A DNA stretch of 64,000 bases from Tsukamurella asaccharolytica (GCF_007858435.1 NZ_VIGW01000002.1:1-64000), one strand, 5' to 3'; positions 33,094 to 42,407 are shown, counted from the first letter of the stretch. A program made the numbers and translations. Notes: a model not told the origin generated them from the letters alone.

Positions 33094-34451
33094 GCGCGCG
33101 CCCCGGCGGCCCGCTCCGCCCGCAGGGCCGCCCGGTCCTCCTCGTCGACGGTGGCCAGGTCGATGCCCTTGGTCTCCCGGACGAAGAACACGGCGACGAA
33201 GGTGATGCCGCAGGCGAGCGCGAGGTAGATCGCGACCGGCACCGACGAGCCGAAGTCCTTGAGCAGCTTGGTCGCGATGATCGGCGCCAGCGAGCCGGCG
33301 ACGACGGAGGTGACCTGCGCGGCGACGGAGACGCCCGAATAGCGCATGCGGGTCGGGAAGGACTCCGCCATGATCGCGGGCTGCGGCGCGTACATCAGCG
33401 CGTGGAACATCAGGCCGATCGTCACCGCGGCGACGACCAGCACCCCGTGACCCGTGTCGAACATCGGGAAGGCGAAGAAGCCCCAGGTGGCCGCGAGGGC
33501 GGCGCCCACCCAGTACACGGGGCGCCGGCCGACGCGGTCGGTCAGCGCGCCCGCCATCGGCATGACCACGAAATGAACCGCGTGCGCGATGAGGAGCCAC
33601 ATCAGGATGTCGGAGGTGTCCATCTTGACCACGGTCTTGAGGTACGTGATCGAGAAGGTGACCACGAGGTAGTAGAAGATGTTCTCGCCGAAGCGCAGGC
33701 CCATGGCCGAGAGCACGCCGCGCGGATACCGCTTGACGACCTCGGCCACGCCGTAGGAGACGTTCTTCTCCTGCTCGATCTCCCGCCGGGCCTCCTTGAA
33801 CAGCGGCGACTCGTCGACCTGGGTGCGGATGTAGTAGCCCACCAGCACGATCACGGCCGACAGCCAGAAGGCGACGCGCCAGCCCCAGGCGAGGAAGGCG
33901 TCCTCGGGGAGCGCGTTCGTCAGGATCAGCAGCACGACGGTGGCGGCCAGGTTGCCGCCCGGTACGCCGGCCTGCGGCCACGACGCCCAGAAGCCGCGCC
34001 GGGCGTTCGGGCTGTGCTCGGCGACGAGTAGCACGGCGCCGCCCCACTCGCCGCCCACCGCGAAGCCCTGGATGAAGCGCAGGACCACGAGCAGGAAGGG
34101 CGCCCAGTAGCCGATCTGTTCGAACGTGGGCAGGCAGCCCATGAGGAAGGTGGCGACGCCGACCATGATGATCGAGGCCTGCAGCAGCTTCTTGCGGCCG
34201 AACTTGTCGCCCAGGTGGCCGAACACGATGCCGCCGATCGGGCGGGCGGCGAAGCCCACCGCGTAGGTCACGAACGCCGCGATGATGGCGTCGTACTCGC
34301 TAGAGCCGGGCTTGAAGAAGACCTTGTTGAACACCACCGTGGCCGCGATGCCGTAGAGGAAGAACTCGTACCACTCGACGACCGTGCCGGCCATCGACGC
34401 GGCGACGATCTTCCGGAGCCCCCGCGGCTGGTCCAGATCGGTCTGCGTCAT
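33090..34451 (-). CDS. MFS transporter, metabolite:H+ symporter family
   Basis: This 453-residue, twelve-helix transporter has the family signature GTVVEWYEFFLYGIAATVVF at the start of helix 1 and the loop motif FGHLGDKFGRKKLL between helices 2 and 3. ShiA/KgtP/ProP-type symporters carry organic acids or zwitterions. With the hydroxybutyrate dehydrogenase downstream, a short hydroxy acid is the likely cargo (inferred). ATG 34451 is preceded by AAGGAG at five bases; the GTG at 34457 lies within that ribosome site and is rejected. Confidence 0.9.
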   Translation of the reverse strand: MTQTDLDQPRGLRKIVAASMAGTVVEWYEFFLYGIAATVVFNKVFFKPGSSEYDAIIAAFVTYAVGFAARPIGGIVFGHLGDKFGRKKLLQASIIMVGVATFLMGCLPTFEQIGYWAPFLLVVLRFIQGFAVGGEWGGAVLLVAEHSPNARRGFWASWPQAGVPGGNLAATVVLLILTNALPEDAFLAWGWRVAFWLSAVIVLVGYYIRTQVDESPLFKEARREIEQEKNVSYGVAEVVKRYPRGVLSAMGLRFGENIFYYLVVTFSITYLKTVVKMDTSDILMWLLIAHAVHFVVMPMAGALTDRVGRRPVYWVGAALAATWGFFAFPMFDTGHGVLVVAAVTIGLMFHALMYAPQPAIMAESFPTRMRYSGVSVAAQVTSVVAGSLAPIIATKLLKDFGSSVPVAIYLALACGITFVAVFFVRETKGIDLATVDEEDRAALRAERAAGARA

Positions 34452-34573
34452 GTTCACTCCTTGTGAGATGTATCACGGCACGGACCGCGATGTGATGCAC
34501 GCCATGCTTACCGCAGTATGTATGGATAAATTCGCACACACAATGACCACCTACGCGGATCGGATCTGCATTC

Positions 34574-35497
34574 ATGCACACTCCTGAGCCGAGCGCCGAC
34601 GGCCTGCTCACCCTGTTGGCTGTGGCCCGGACCGGCCGCTACACGGCCGCCGCCGACCTCCTGGGGATCAACCACACCACCGCCTCGCGCCGGGTCGCGG
34701 CGCTCGAGCAGGCGCTCGGCGGCCCGCTCCTGGCCCGGGGCGCCGCCGGCTGGGAGCTCACCGAGCTGGGCCGATCGGGCGTCGCCGCTGCGGAGCGGAT
34801 CGAAGAGGTTCTGCACGGCCTGGACGCCGACACCGCGCCCGACCTGCACGGCACGGTCCGCATCGCCGCGACCGACGGCTTCAGCGCCCGCGTCGTGGCA
34901 CCCGCGATCGCCGAGCTGGGACGCGCGCACCCGCGGCTGTCCGTCGACCTGCTGACCGTGACGCGCCGCGCACCGTCGACCCGGTCGGGCGTGGACATCG
35001 AGGTCGTGGTGGGCCGCCCCGACACCTACCGGGTGGAACCCGAGCTGCTCGCGCCCTACCGGCTGGGCCTGTACGGCTCACGCGACTACCTCGCCGCCGA
35101 CGGGACGCCGCAGCGGCCGCGCGACCTCGCCGGACGCCCCCTGGTCTACTTCATCGATTCCATGCTCACCGTCGACGACCTGGACCTCGCCCGCGTCGTG
35201 GTGCCCGGCATGACCGACCGTCTCAGCTCGACGAACGTTCTCGTCCACGTCGAGGCGACCTGCGCGGGCGCCGGCCTGGGCCTGCTCCCCTGCTTCCTCG
35301 CCGACGCCCGCCCCGATCTCGTGCGGGTGCTCCCCGACGACGTCTCGGTGCAGCTGGAGTACTGGATGGTGGTGCGGCCCGAGGCTGCGCAGCGACGCGA
35401 AGTGGCCGCGGTCGTCACGGCGCTGCGGGCGCAGGTGGCATCGGTACGGCGGGACCTGCTCGGCGACCCGCTGAGCCGCGATCGAGCCGATTCCTGA
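34574..35497 (+). CDS. LysR-family transcriptional regulator
   Basis: This 307-residue protein has the N-terminal HTH LTLLAVARTGRYTAAADLLG then INHTTASRRVAALEQALGG, and a LysR substrate-binding domain (~95-295). It is divergent from the MFS-dehydrogenase operon across 122 bp, the standard arrangement for a LysR activator of its neighbour. The gap is AT-rich around 34505-34535 (ATGTATGGATAAATTC), where a promoter and T-N11-A box could lie. Confidence 0.9.
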   Translation: MHTPEPSADGLLTLLAVARTGRYTAAADLLGINHTTASRRVAALEQALGGPLLARGAAGWELTELGRSGVAAAERIEEVLHGLDADTAPDLHGTVRIAATDGFSARVVAPAIAELGRAHPRLSVDLLTVTRRAPSTRSGVDIEVVVGRPDTYRVEPELLAPYRLGLYGSRDYLAADGTPQRPRDLAGRPLVYFIDSMLTVDDLDLARVVVPGMTDRLSSTNVLVHVEATCAGAGLGLLPCFLADARPDLVRVLPDDVSVQLEYWMVVRPEAAQRREVAAVVTALRAQVASVRRDLLGDPLSRDRADS

Positions 35498-35506
35498 AGT
35501 GTGTGC

Positions 35507-35839
35507 CTACAGCTCATCCAGGCGGACGTAATCGTCCTGCAGGAGCCGCGCGGCGAGCGCGGCCTTCGTCGCGGCCGGCCGCCCGGCCGCGGCGTACTTC
35601 GCGCGCACGCGGGTGACGTGTTCCGCCACGGTGCATTCCGCGATGAACAGGCGGCCGGCCGCGGCAGCCTTGCTGTCCGTGCGCAGCCAAGCGCGCACCA
35701 CCTCCACCTCCCGATCCGTCAGACCCACCGCTGACAGCACCGCGCCGCTCATCCCCACCTCCAGCTCGATTGGTTCGACGGTATCGACGGGCGGGGTGCC
35801 GCGGTAGCGGGTCCGCCCCGCCCGGGAAACACCCCTCAT
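35507..35839 (-). CDS. Orphan LuxR-type HTH protein
   Basis: This ~110-residue protein consists mainly of a LuxR HTH: GLTDREVEVVRAWLRTDSKA, FIAECTVAEHVTRVRAKYAA then AGRPAATKAALAARLLQDD. The tail after the HTH (KY-x3-GRPA-x-TK-x2-L) matches that of the neighbouring response regulator, so the two are related. No receiver domain is present. ATG 35839 is used; TTG 35854 is an alternative. It is divergent from the response regulator gene. Confidence 0.75.
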   Translation of the reverse strand: MRGVSRAGRTRYRGTPPVDTVEPIELEVGMSGAVLSAVGLTDREVEVVRAWLRTDSKAAAAGRLFIAECTVAEHVTRVRAKYAAAGRPAATKAALAARLLQDDYVRLDEL

Positions 35840-35911
35840 CGTGGCGAAAGACAACGAAACAGATCATCGGAGAAGACCTTTCGACATCCCCCGCGCCCAC
35901 GCAACGCAGCG

Positions 35912-35917
35912 TATGTT
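35912..35917 (+). promoter_or_regulatory. -10-like box TATGTT of the response regulator gene
   Basis: TATGTT ends six bases before ATG 35924, predicting a leaderless transcript. Confidence 0.5.
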
Positions 35918-35923
35918 CGATCC

Positions 35924-36622
35924 ATGACCGGACCCGAGACGGGCGTCGAGACCACGGCGCACCGTCGACAGCACACCGTGGGCATCGTCGAGGACCACGC
36001 CCTCATCGTGCTCGGCTTCGAGGCCAGCCTCGCCGCCGCGCCCGACCTGACCTTCAGCGGCCACGCCGCGGGCGTGGACGAGCTGCTCGACCGCTGCTGC
36101 CCCGACGTGGTGGTGCTCGACCTGCTCCTCGCCGACGGCACCGCCCCCGAGGCCAACATCGAGAAGCTCCACCTCGGAGGCGCGCGCGTACTGGTGTACA
36201 CGGGCAGCTTCGACACCGACCCCTACCTCCCGCGACAGGCCGCCCGCGCCGGAGTCTGGGGCATCGTCCCGAAGACGGTGAGCGGCGACGACCTGGTGCA
36301 GGCCGTCCGCGACACCGCGGAGGGGCGGCCCGTCGTCACCACCGAGTGGGCGGCCGCGATCGACGGCGACCCCGACTTCAACGACGTGGGCCTGAGTCCT
36401 CAGCAGCGGGAGGTGCTGGCGCTGTACGCCTCGGGCGAGACCACGTCCCGCGTTGCCGAGCTCGCGGGGCTCGCGCCGAAGACGGTGGAGAGCTACATCG
36501 AGCGGATCAAGTCCAAGTACGCGGTGCAGGGCCGCCCCGCCGAGACCAAGCTGCACATGTACCAGCGGGCCGTCGAGGACGGATTCCTCCAGGCCCCTCG
36601 CAGGCACCGATGGCAGCGCTGA
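35924..36622 (+). CDS. NarL/LuxR-type response regulator
   Basis: This 232-residue protein has a receiver domain (~18-135): acidic pocket IVEDHALIVLGF, phospho-acceptor Asp in DVVVLDLLLADG (~65) and conserved Lys in GIVPKTVSGDD. A C-terminal LuxR HTH (~150-215) reads GLSPQQREVLALYASGETTS then KTVESYIERIKSKYAVQGRP. It overlaps the sensor kinase gene by 13 bp. The signal and targets are unknown. Confidence 0.92.
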   Translation: MTGPETGVETTAHRRQHTVGIVEDHALIVLGFEASLAAAPDLTFSGHAAGVDELLDRCCPDVVVLDLLLADGTAPEANIEKLHLGGARVLVYTGSFDTDPYLPRQAARAGVWGIVPKTVSGDDLVQAVRDTAEGRPVVTTEWAAAIDGDPDFNDVGLSPQQREVLALYASGETTSRVAELAGLAPKTVESYIERIKSKYAVQGRPAETKLHMYQRAVEDGFLQAPRRHRWQR

Positions 36623-37809
36623 CGCCGACGGCGTCGCTGCCGGGCGTCCCACCGGCGACTCCGGGCATCGGCGCGGACGAGCGACTCACCCGCGTCTTCA
36701 CCCGGTTCATCGCCGCGGGCTACCTGTTCAACCTGCTCACGACGTTCCCCACCGTCATCGACGCCTACCGGGTGGCACCCGCGCTCACGGTGATCACCGC
36801 GACCGCCGTCTTCGGCAGCGGCGCCGCACTGCTCCCGGCGAGCTATGCACACGACCATCGCCGGACGATCGGCCGGGCTTCCATGCTCGCAGCGGGCACG
36901 TACCTCGCGTCCGTCGTGCTGTGGCTCGCGGCCGGCGAGATCGCGCACGTGCAGGTGTCCGGAGACCACTTCCTCTACTACATCCCCGCGCTCGCGGCGA
37001 TGGCCATCGCGATGCCGGTGCGGCCCGCGGTCGCCGTCGGCTATGGCACGCTCGCGGTGGTCGGCACGGTGGTCCTCAACCACCGCGTCGGCACCGCGCG
37101 GGACCCCTACCTGCCGTCGATGCTGTTCTCCCTGGTCTTCTCCGCAGTCTTCCTCTCGGCATCGATCGTCGCCTGGCGCACGGGCCGCCGCCTCGACCTG
37201 GCCCACGCCGAGGCACTCGAAGCGACCGCCGCCGATGCCTCCGCGCAGGCCCGCGGCTACGAGCAACAGCGGTTCGCCGCGCTCGTCCACGACGACGTGA
37301 TCGCGACCCTCCTCGCGTCCACGCGCATCGACGATGCCGCGGCCATCGCGCGGCACGCCCGGACCGTCCTGACCGCGGTCGACGAGTACGAGGGGCACGC
37401 CGATCACGACGACGCGCCGCCGGCGGTGGCCGCCTCCGTCCTCGGCGCCGCAGTGGGCCGCATCGCGCCGCACGCGTACTGGTCCGCGGACATCGGGCCG
37501 GACGCGTGCCGCGTACCGTCGGACGCCCTGACCGCCGCCTCCGCGGCGGTCTCCGAGGCGCTGCGCAACGTGCAACGGCACGCCGGGCCCCGCGCCCGCG
37601 CGACGGTCCTCGCCGACTTCGACGCCGACGGCTTCTGCGTGACCATCGAGGACGACGGCGCCGGCTTCGACCCGCGCACCGTTGCACCGGATCGGCTCGG
37701 GCTCGCGGGCAGCATCGTCGGGCGGATGGCGTCGACGCCCGGCGGCGCCGCGGCTGTGGAGTCCGCGCCCGGCGCGGGCACCACGGTCTCGATCCGGTGG
37801 TCGCGGTGA
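36610..37809 (+). CDS. Sensor histidine kinase (DesK/NarX-like)
   Basis: This 399-residue protein has about six membrane helices (~35-190), a short dimerisation region with the likely phospho-acceptor His in FAALVHDDVIATLLAST (~226) and a HATPase domain: N box AVSEALRNVQRHAG (~312), G1 EDDGAGFDPRT (~345) and GLAGSIVGRM. It would phosphorylate the regulator encoded just upstream. ATG 36610 lies inside the 3' end of that gene. Confidence 0.9.
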   Translation: MAALTPTASLPGVPPATPGIGADERLTRVFTRFIAAGYLFNLLTTFPTVIDAYRVAPALTVITATAVFGSGAALLPASYAHDHRRTIGRASMLAAGTYLASVVLWLAAGEIAHVQVSGDHFLYYIPALAAMAIAMPVRPAVAVGYGTLAVVGTVVLNHRVGTARDPYLPSMLFSLVFSAVFLSASIVAWRTGRRLDLAHAEALEATAADASAQARGYEQQRFAALVHDDVIATLLASTRIDDAAAIARHARTVLTAVDEYEGHADHDDAPPAVAASVLGAAVGRIAPHAYWSADIGPDACRVPSDALTAASAAVSEALRNVQRHAGPRARATVLADFDADGFCVTIEDDGAGFDPRTVAPDRLGLAGSIVGRMASTPGGAAAVESAPGAGTTVSIRWSR

Positions 37810-38813
37810 CCGACGACGACGACGTCCGCGACATCCTCGGGATGCGACACACCGGGGCGAAGGTCCTGGTGTGGGGCTTCGCGGCGACCTTCGCCGTTCT
37901 CGCCTGGTACGCGCGCAGCGACCTGGACCGCGACTGGCCGCAGGCCCTGGGGGTCGCGGCCCTGCTGGTCGGCGCGCTGGTACTCATCCGCGCGCCCGGG
38001 GATCCGTTGCCCTACCGGTGGACCGCGGTCGTCGCCGGCGGCGGGCCGATCGCGGCGCTCAGCGTGTTCCCGTTCCTGCCGGGCGAGTACGCCTTCGCGC
38101 TCACCACCTGGCCGATCGGCGGCGGCGCCGTCCTCAGTGCCTATCTCGCGGTGCGCGGCCGCATCGCCATCACGTGGCTGTCGGTCGCGCTCACCGCGGC
38201 CGTCGTGGTGTGGTGGGCCGTTGACCGCGGACACGGCGCTGTCGACGGGGTGCTCCGCTGCCTGCCGAGTACGACCGTCACCCTCACCGCCACGTTCTTC
38301 GCGCTGACCCTGCGCCCCGTCGCCCGGCAGACCTTCGCGATGCGGGCCCGCACCACTGAGCGACGCGCGGCGGAGGCCGCCGCCGCGACGGCGCGCGAGG
38401 AGCGCAGCCGCCGCCGTGACTTCCTCGACCGCGAGGCTCGCCCCATGCTCGAGCGGCTCGCCACCGGCGTACCTCTCACGGCGCAGGAACGGCTGGAGTG
38501 CCGCATCGTCGAGGCCAGGCTCCGCGACTCGGTGCGCGCCCCGGGGCTGCTCTCCCCACGACTCACGGCGGCCGCCGACAGTGCCCGCCGCCGGGGCGTC
38601 GACGTGGTGCTCCTCGACGACGGAGGCCTGCGCGACCTGGCCCCGCCCGCGGCGGCCGCGATCCGCGACCGGATCGCCGAGGCGGTCGAGTCGCTTCCCC
38701 GCGGTGCGGTGACCGCCCGCGCGGTGCCGCCCGGTCGCGCGCTGGCGGCCACCATCCTGCTCCGCGACGTCGACGGGACGACCACGCGGATCGAGCTGCC
38801 GGGCCCGGCCTGA
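37806..38813 (+). CDS. Sensor-like membrane protein, degenerate kinase companion
   Basis: This 335-residue protein overlaps the kinase stop by 4 bp (GTGA). It has about five or six membrane helices (~18-160), a coiled-coil linker rich in Arg/Glu/Ala (~170-200) and a C-terminal ~120-residue domain (RDFLDREARPMLERLATGVP, ECRIVEARLRDSVRAP, RRRGVDVVLLDDGG). The layout mimics a histidine kinase, but I see no phospho-acceptor His at the expected place and no N, G1 or G2 nucleotide motifs. It may modulate the adjacent kinase; that is inference. Confidence 0.6.
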   Translation: MTDDDDVRDILGMRHTGAKVLVWGFAATFAVLAWYARSDLDRDWPQALGVAALLVGALVLIRAPGDPLPYRWTAVVAGGGPIAALSVFPFLPGEYAFALTTWPIGGGAVLSAYLAVRGRIAITWLSVALTAAVVVWWAVDRGHGAVDGVLRCLPSTTVTLTATFFALTLRPVARQTFAMRARTTERRAAEAAAATAREERSRRRDFLDREARPMLERLATGVPLTAQERLECRIVEARLRDSVRAPGLLSPRLTAAADSARRRGVDVVLLDDGGLRDLAPPAAAAIRDRIAEAVESLPRGAVTARAVPPGRALAATILLRDVDGTTTRIELPGPA

Positions 38814-38861
38814 GCCGAGGGACCCCGCGGTACGGCCCTGCGGGGATTCACCGAACCGCGC

Positions 38862-38867
38862 TAGACT
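38862..38867 (+). promoter_or_regulatory. -10-like box TAGACT of the SNF2 helicase gene
   Basis: TAGACT ends six bases before TTG 38874 and twelve before ATG 38880, so the leader is absent or very short. Confidence 0.4.
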
Positions 38868-38873
38868 GTCCGC

Positions 38874-41800
38874 TTGACCATGAGAGCATCGACTACCGGC
38901 GGAGGCCCCGCGTTCACCCCCGAGGACCTCAACGGCTTCTTCGGGGGGCCGACGGTGCGGCGCGCGGGCGAGTACGTGGGCACCGGCCTCATCGGCGATC
39001 TCGAGTGGGACGACGAGAAGCGCCTCGTCACGGGCGTCGTCGCCGGCACCCGCGAGTACGACACGCAGGTGTGGATCGAGCCCGGCGGCTCCGGCTGGCG
39101 CCCCGTGCGCAGCCTGTGCAGTTGCCCCGTGGCGCTCAACTGCAAGCACGGCGCCGCGCTGCTACTCGAGCTCACCGCGGAGGACGTCGAGGAGAGCGAG
39201 GCCCCGCAGCCCGACCCGTGGGAGCGGCAGCTCGCCTCCCTCCTGCCCGAGCCCGCGCGCACCAGCGCCGCGGTGCTGCCCGTCGCGCTGCAGTTCGACG
39301 TCGACGAGCGCGGCGTCGTCTCCGGGCAGCGACTGCAGGTGCGCCTCGCGACACCCGGCATGCGCGAGGGCTCGTGGGTCGCCGGCGACGTGCGGTGGCG
39401 CACCATTGCCACCGCGCCCCGGGTCGCGCCCGCGCAGCGCGACGTCCTCGCGCCGCTGGCGCAGCTCATCACCTGGTCGCTGTACGGCGTGGACGCATGG
39501 GCCGATCTCGGGATGGTCGACACTCCGCTGCTCTGGGATCAGCTGCGCGCCGTCCGCGACGCGGGCGTGCCGCTGCTGAGCAAGAGAGCGCGCGGCACCG
39601 TCGTACTGGGCCCGCCGACGCGGCTCGGACTCGTCACCCGCTCGGTCGGCGGGAACGTCGAGCTGGACCGGGAAGTCGATTTCGGCGACGGGCCGCGGCC
39701 CTTCACGGGCGGGCTCCTCGGCGCGCACCGCGCACTCGGTGCCTTCCAGCAGGACGGCGACGTGCTGCGGCTCGCCCCGCTGGCCCCGCCGCTGACCCCG
39801 CAGCAGACGACGGCGCTGCGGCGGTTCACCCCGGTGCAGGTGCCCGCGGAGGCCGTGCCGGAGCTGCGCGAGAAGTACCTGCCCTACCTGGCGGCCGTCG
39901 CGCCCGTGCGCGACCCGGACCAGCTCGTCGGCGAGGTGGAGGTCTCGGGCCCCGCCCTGCTGTGCACCGCCCGCTACTACCCCGAGGCCGCCGAGCTCGA
40001 GGTCGACTGGAAGTGGCGCTACACGGTCGTGAGCCAAGGGGTCGGCGAGCCGACCGACTACGCCCTGGGCCGCGAGCCGGCCGGCCTGGCGGACGCCGTC
40101 GGACAGCAGCGGATCACCCGCGCGATGGCCGAGGCGCTGCGCGAGGCCGCCGTCGGCGTGGACCACTCGCAGGGCTTCTACCGGGGCACCGAGGCCGCGG
40201 TCTGGCTCGCCGAGGTCGCGCCGGTCCTGCGATCGGTGCCGTCGGTCGTCGTCGAGGTCACCGACGACCCCGGCTTCCGCTGGGCGCAGAACTCGGCCTC
40301 GGTGTCCGTGCGGGTGCGGCCGGAATCCGACGGCCCGTCGACCGACTGGTTCGATCTCGAGGTCGCCGTCGAGGTCGACGGTGAGGAGGTCCCGTTCCGG
40401 GACGTCTTCACCGCCGTCGCCGCGGGCCACGACACCCTCGTCACGCCCGGCGGCGTGCTGGCCCGCATCGACGGCGAGCGCTTCGACCGGCTGCGCGAGC
40501 TGATCGGCGAGGCGCGGGACCTGCCGGCGCGGGGCGCGCGGCGCGGCGCGCGCACCGGGCCCGGGGACCGCTCCGGGGACCGGGACGGCCTGCGGATCAG
40601 CCGTTTCCAGGCGGGCCTCGTCGACGACCTCGCGGACCTCGCCGACGCCACCGACTTCGACGGTGACTGGTCCCGCCGGGTCGGCGCCCTGACGGCGGGC
40701 GACCTGGCGCGGCAGGAGGCACCGTCGACACTGAAGGCGGAACTCCGGCCGTACCAGCGCGACGGCCTGGACTGGCTCTCGTTCCTGTACGACAACGACT
40801 TCGGCGGCATCCTCGCCGACGACATGGGCCTCGGCAAGACGGTCCAAACGCTGGCGCTGATCTGCCGGGCGCACGAGACCGCGGCCGAGCGGCCCGGCCC
40901 GTTCCTGGTGGTGGCGCCGACCTCGGTGGTGGGCAACTGGGCCGCCGAGTGCAAGCGGTTCGCGCCGCACCTGTCGGTGGCGGTGGTCTCCGAGACCGCA
41001 CGCAAGTCGGGCTCGTCGATCTCGTCCGTGGTGGCGGGTGCCGACCTGGTGCTGACCTCGTACACGCTGCTGCGGTTGGACGCCGAGGAGTACGCGGCGG
41101 TCTCGTGGGCGGGCGTGATCCTCGACGAGGCGCAGTTCGTGAAGAACCCGCGGTCGAAGGCCTTCGCGGCGGTCTCGCTGCTGGACCGCGCGTTCACCCT
41201 CGCCGTGACCGGTACTCCGATGGAGAACCACCTCGAGGAGCTGTGGGCCCTCACCGCGCTGACGGTGCCGGGGCTGTTCCCCGGGCGGTCGTGGTTCGCG
41301 GAGGAGTACCGGCGGCCCATCGAGCGCGGCGGCGACGACGACCGGCTGGCCCGGCTACGGCGGCGCGTGCGCCCGTTCATGCTGCGCCGCACCAAGGACC
41401 TGGTGGCGAAGGACCTGCCGGCGAAGACGGAATCGGTGGTGCAGGTGGAGCTCTCGGAGGAGCACCGGCACACCTACGACCGGGTACTGGCCGATCAGCG
41501 GGCGAAGCTGCTGGGCCTGCTGGACGACTTCGAGGGCAACCGGTTCGAGATCCTCCGGTCGCTGACGATGCTGCGCCGGCTCGCGCTCGACCCGTCGCTG
41601 GTGGACGAGGAGCTGGCCGTCGAGGACGTCGCCAAGCTCGACTTCCTGGTGGAGAAGCTGGACGAGCTGCTGGAGGAGAAGCACGCCGTACTGGTGTTCA
41701 GCCAGTTCACGGGCTTCCTGCACAAGGCCGCGGAGCGCCTCGACGAGGAGGGCGTGGAGTACGCCTACCTCGACGGCTCGACGACGGACCGGCCCGCGGC

Positions 41801-42134
41801 GATCGAGAAGTTCACCTCGGGCGAGGTCCAGGTCTTCCTGATCTCGCTCAAGGCCGGCGGCTTCGGCCTGAACCTGGTGCAGGCCGACTACTGCTTCCTC
41901 CTCGACCCGTGGTGGAACCCCGCGGCGGAGGCGCAGGCCATCGACCGCGCGCACCGTATCGGCCAGACCCGCAGCGTGATGGTCTACCGCCTGGTCTCCG
42001 CAGACACCATCGAGGACAAGGTGATGGCGCTCAAGGAGCGCAAGGCCGCCCTGTTCGATTCCGTCGTCGGCGGCGAGGGCGGCTTCGATGCGCGCCTGGC
42101 CGCCTCCGACATTCGCGCGCTGTTCGAGGACTGA
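38874..42134 (+). CDS. SNF2-family helicase with SWIM zinc finger
   Basis: The protein is about 1,085 residues. An N-terminal SWIM zinc motif (CSCPVALNCKHGAALLLEL, ~80) precedes a ~500-residue central region. The SNF2 ATPase has Walker A LADDMGLGKTVQTLAL (~647), the DEAQ box in GVILDEAQFVKNP (~750), and a C-terminal helicase domain ending PAAEAQAIDRAHRIGQTRSV. Such HepA/RapA-like actinobacterial proteins translocate on DNA, but their role is poorly known. TTG 38874 or ATG 38880 may start it. Confidence 0.92.
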   Translation: MTMRASTTGGGPAFTPEDLNGFFGGPTVRRAGEYVGTGLIGDLEWDDEKRLVTGVVAGTREYDTQVWIEPGGSGWRPVRSLCSCPVALNCKHGAALLLELTAEDVEESEAPQPDPWERQLASLLPEPARTSAAVLPVALQFDVDERGVVSGQRLQVRLATPGMREGSWVAGDVRWRTIATAPRVAPAQRDVLAPLAQLITWSLYGVDAWADLGMVDTPLLWDQLRAVRDAGVPLLSKRARGTVVLGPPTRLGLVTRSVGGNVELDREVDFGDGPRPFTGGLLGAHRALGAFQQDGDVLRLAPLAPPLTPQQTTALRRFTPVQVPAEAVPELREKYLPYLAAVAPVRDPDQLVGEVEVSGPALLCTARYYPEAAELEVDWKWRYTVVSQGVGEPTDYALGREPAGLADAVGQQRITRAMAEALREAAVGVDHSQGFYRGTEAAVWLAEVAPVLRSVPSVVVEVTDDPGFRWAQNSASVSVRVRPESDGPSTDWFDLEVAVEVDGEEVPFRDVFTAVAAGHDTLVTPGGVLARIDGERFDRLRELIGEARDLPARGARRGARTGPGDRSGDRDGLRISRFQAGLVDDLADLADATDFDGDWSRRVGALTAGDLARQEAPSTLKAELRPYQRDGLDWLSFLYDNDFGGILADDMGLGKTVQTLALICRAHETAAERPGPFLVVAPTSVVGNWAAECKRFAPHLSVAVVSETARKSGSSISSVVAGADLVLTSYTLLRLDAEEYAAVSWAGVILDEAQFVKNPRSKAFAAVSLLDRAFTLAVTGTPMENHLEELWALTALTVPGLFPGRSWFAEEYRRPIERGGDDDRLARLRRRVRPFMLRRTKDLVAKDLPAKTESVVQVELSEEHRHTYDRVLADQRAKLLGLLDDFEGNRFEILRSLTMLRRLALDPSLVDEELAVEDVAKLDFLVEKLDELLEEKHAVLVFSQFTGFLHKAAERLDEEGVEYAYLDGSTTDRPAAIEKFTSGEVQVFLISLKAGGFGLNLVQADYCFLLDPWWNPAAEAQAIDRAHRIGQTRSVMVYRLVSADTIEDKVMALKERKAALFDSVVGGEGGFDARLAASDIRALFED

Positions 42135-42144
42135 GATTCCGGCC

Positions 42145-42166
42145 GGGGCCGGGGCCGGGGCCGGGG
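42145..42166 (+). repeat. Four GGGG tracts spaced by CC
   Basis: GGGG at 42145, 42151, 42157 and 42163, each separated by CC. It lies 10 bp after the helicase stop codon on the coding strand and could form a G-quadruplex in the mRNA 3' end. Confidence 0.6.
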
Positions 42167-42183
42167 CGGTAGTCGATGCGAAC

Positions 42184-42230
42184 AGCCATGCGCGGGGCGC
42201 ATGGCTCAGGCGCAGCATGACGCGTGACTC
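42184..42230. repeat. Dispersed palindromic repeat, copy B
   Basis: Perfect ten-base arms AGCCATGCGC and GCGCATGGCT around GGG (42184-42206). The right flank aligns with copy A at 32287-32333. Confidence 0.65.
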
Positions 42231-42257
42231 CGCCGGGTTGAGTTCCGCAGTCAGACG

Positions 42258-42372
42258 TCCCCCGCGCCGCGCCGAACCGCGGCTTCGACGTTCACTCCCC
42301 CACCAGACGCCGCGCACCTGGTGGGGGCTCGGTCGTCCCCCACTCGGCGCCGACTCCCCCACCAGGAGCCGG
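42258..42372. repeat. CCCCC-rich dispersed repeat units with hairpin
   Basis: Two related units occur (42258-42310 and 42334-42372), of the form GTCCCCC-N8-GCGCCG ... TCCCCCACCAG-N2-GCCG. A third copy lies at 56585-56627. CCCCCACCAG (42297-42306) and CTGGTGGGGG (42318-42327) form a perfect ten-base stem with an 11-base loop that could terminate both converging transcripts. Confidence 0.6.
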
Positions 42373-42407
42373 CTTTCTAGGGCCTCACCTTCGTCCATGT
42401 CAACGGC

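Larger units (their letters stand above)
42135..42407. other. Repeat-rich gap between convergent genes
   Basis: The 273 bp hold, in order, a four-tract GGGG run (42145-42166), a dispersed palindromic repeat (42184-42230), and CCCCC-rich repeat units with a terminator-like hairpin (42258-42372). I see no gene. Confidence 0.7.
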
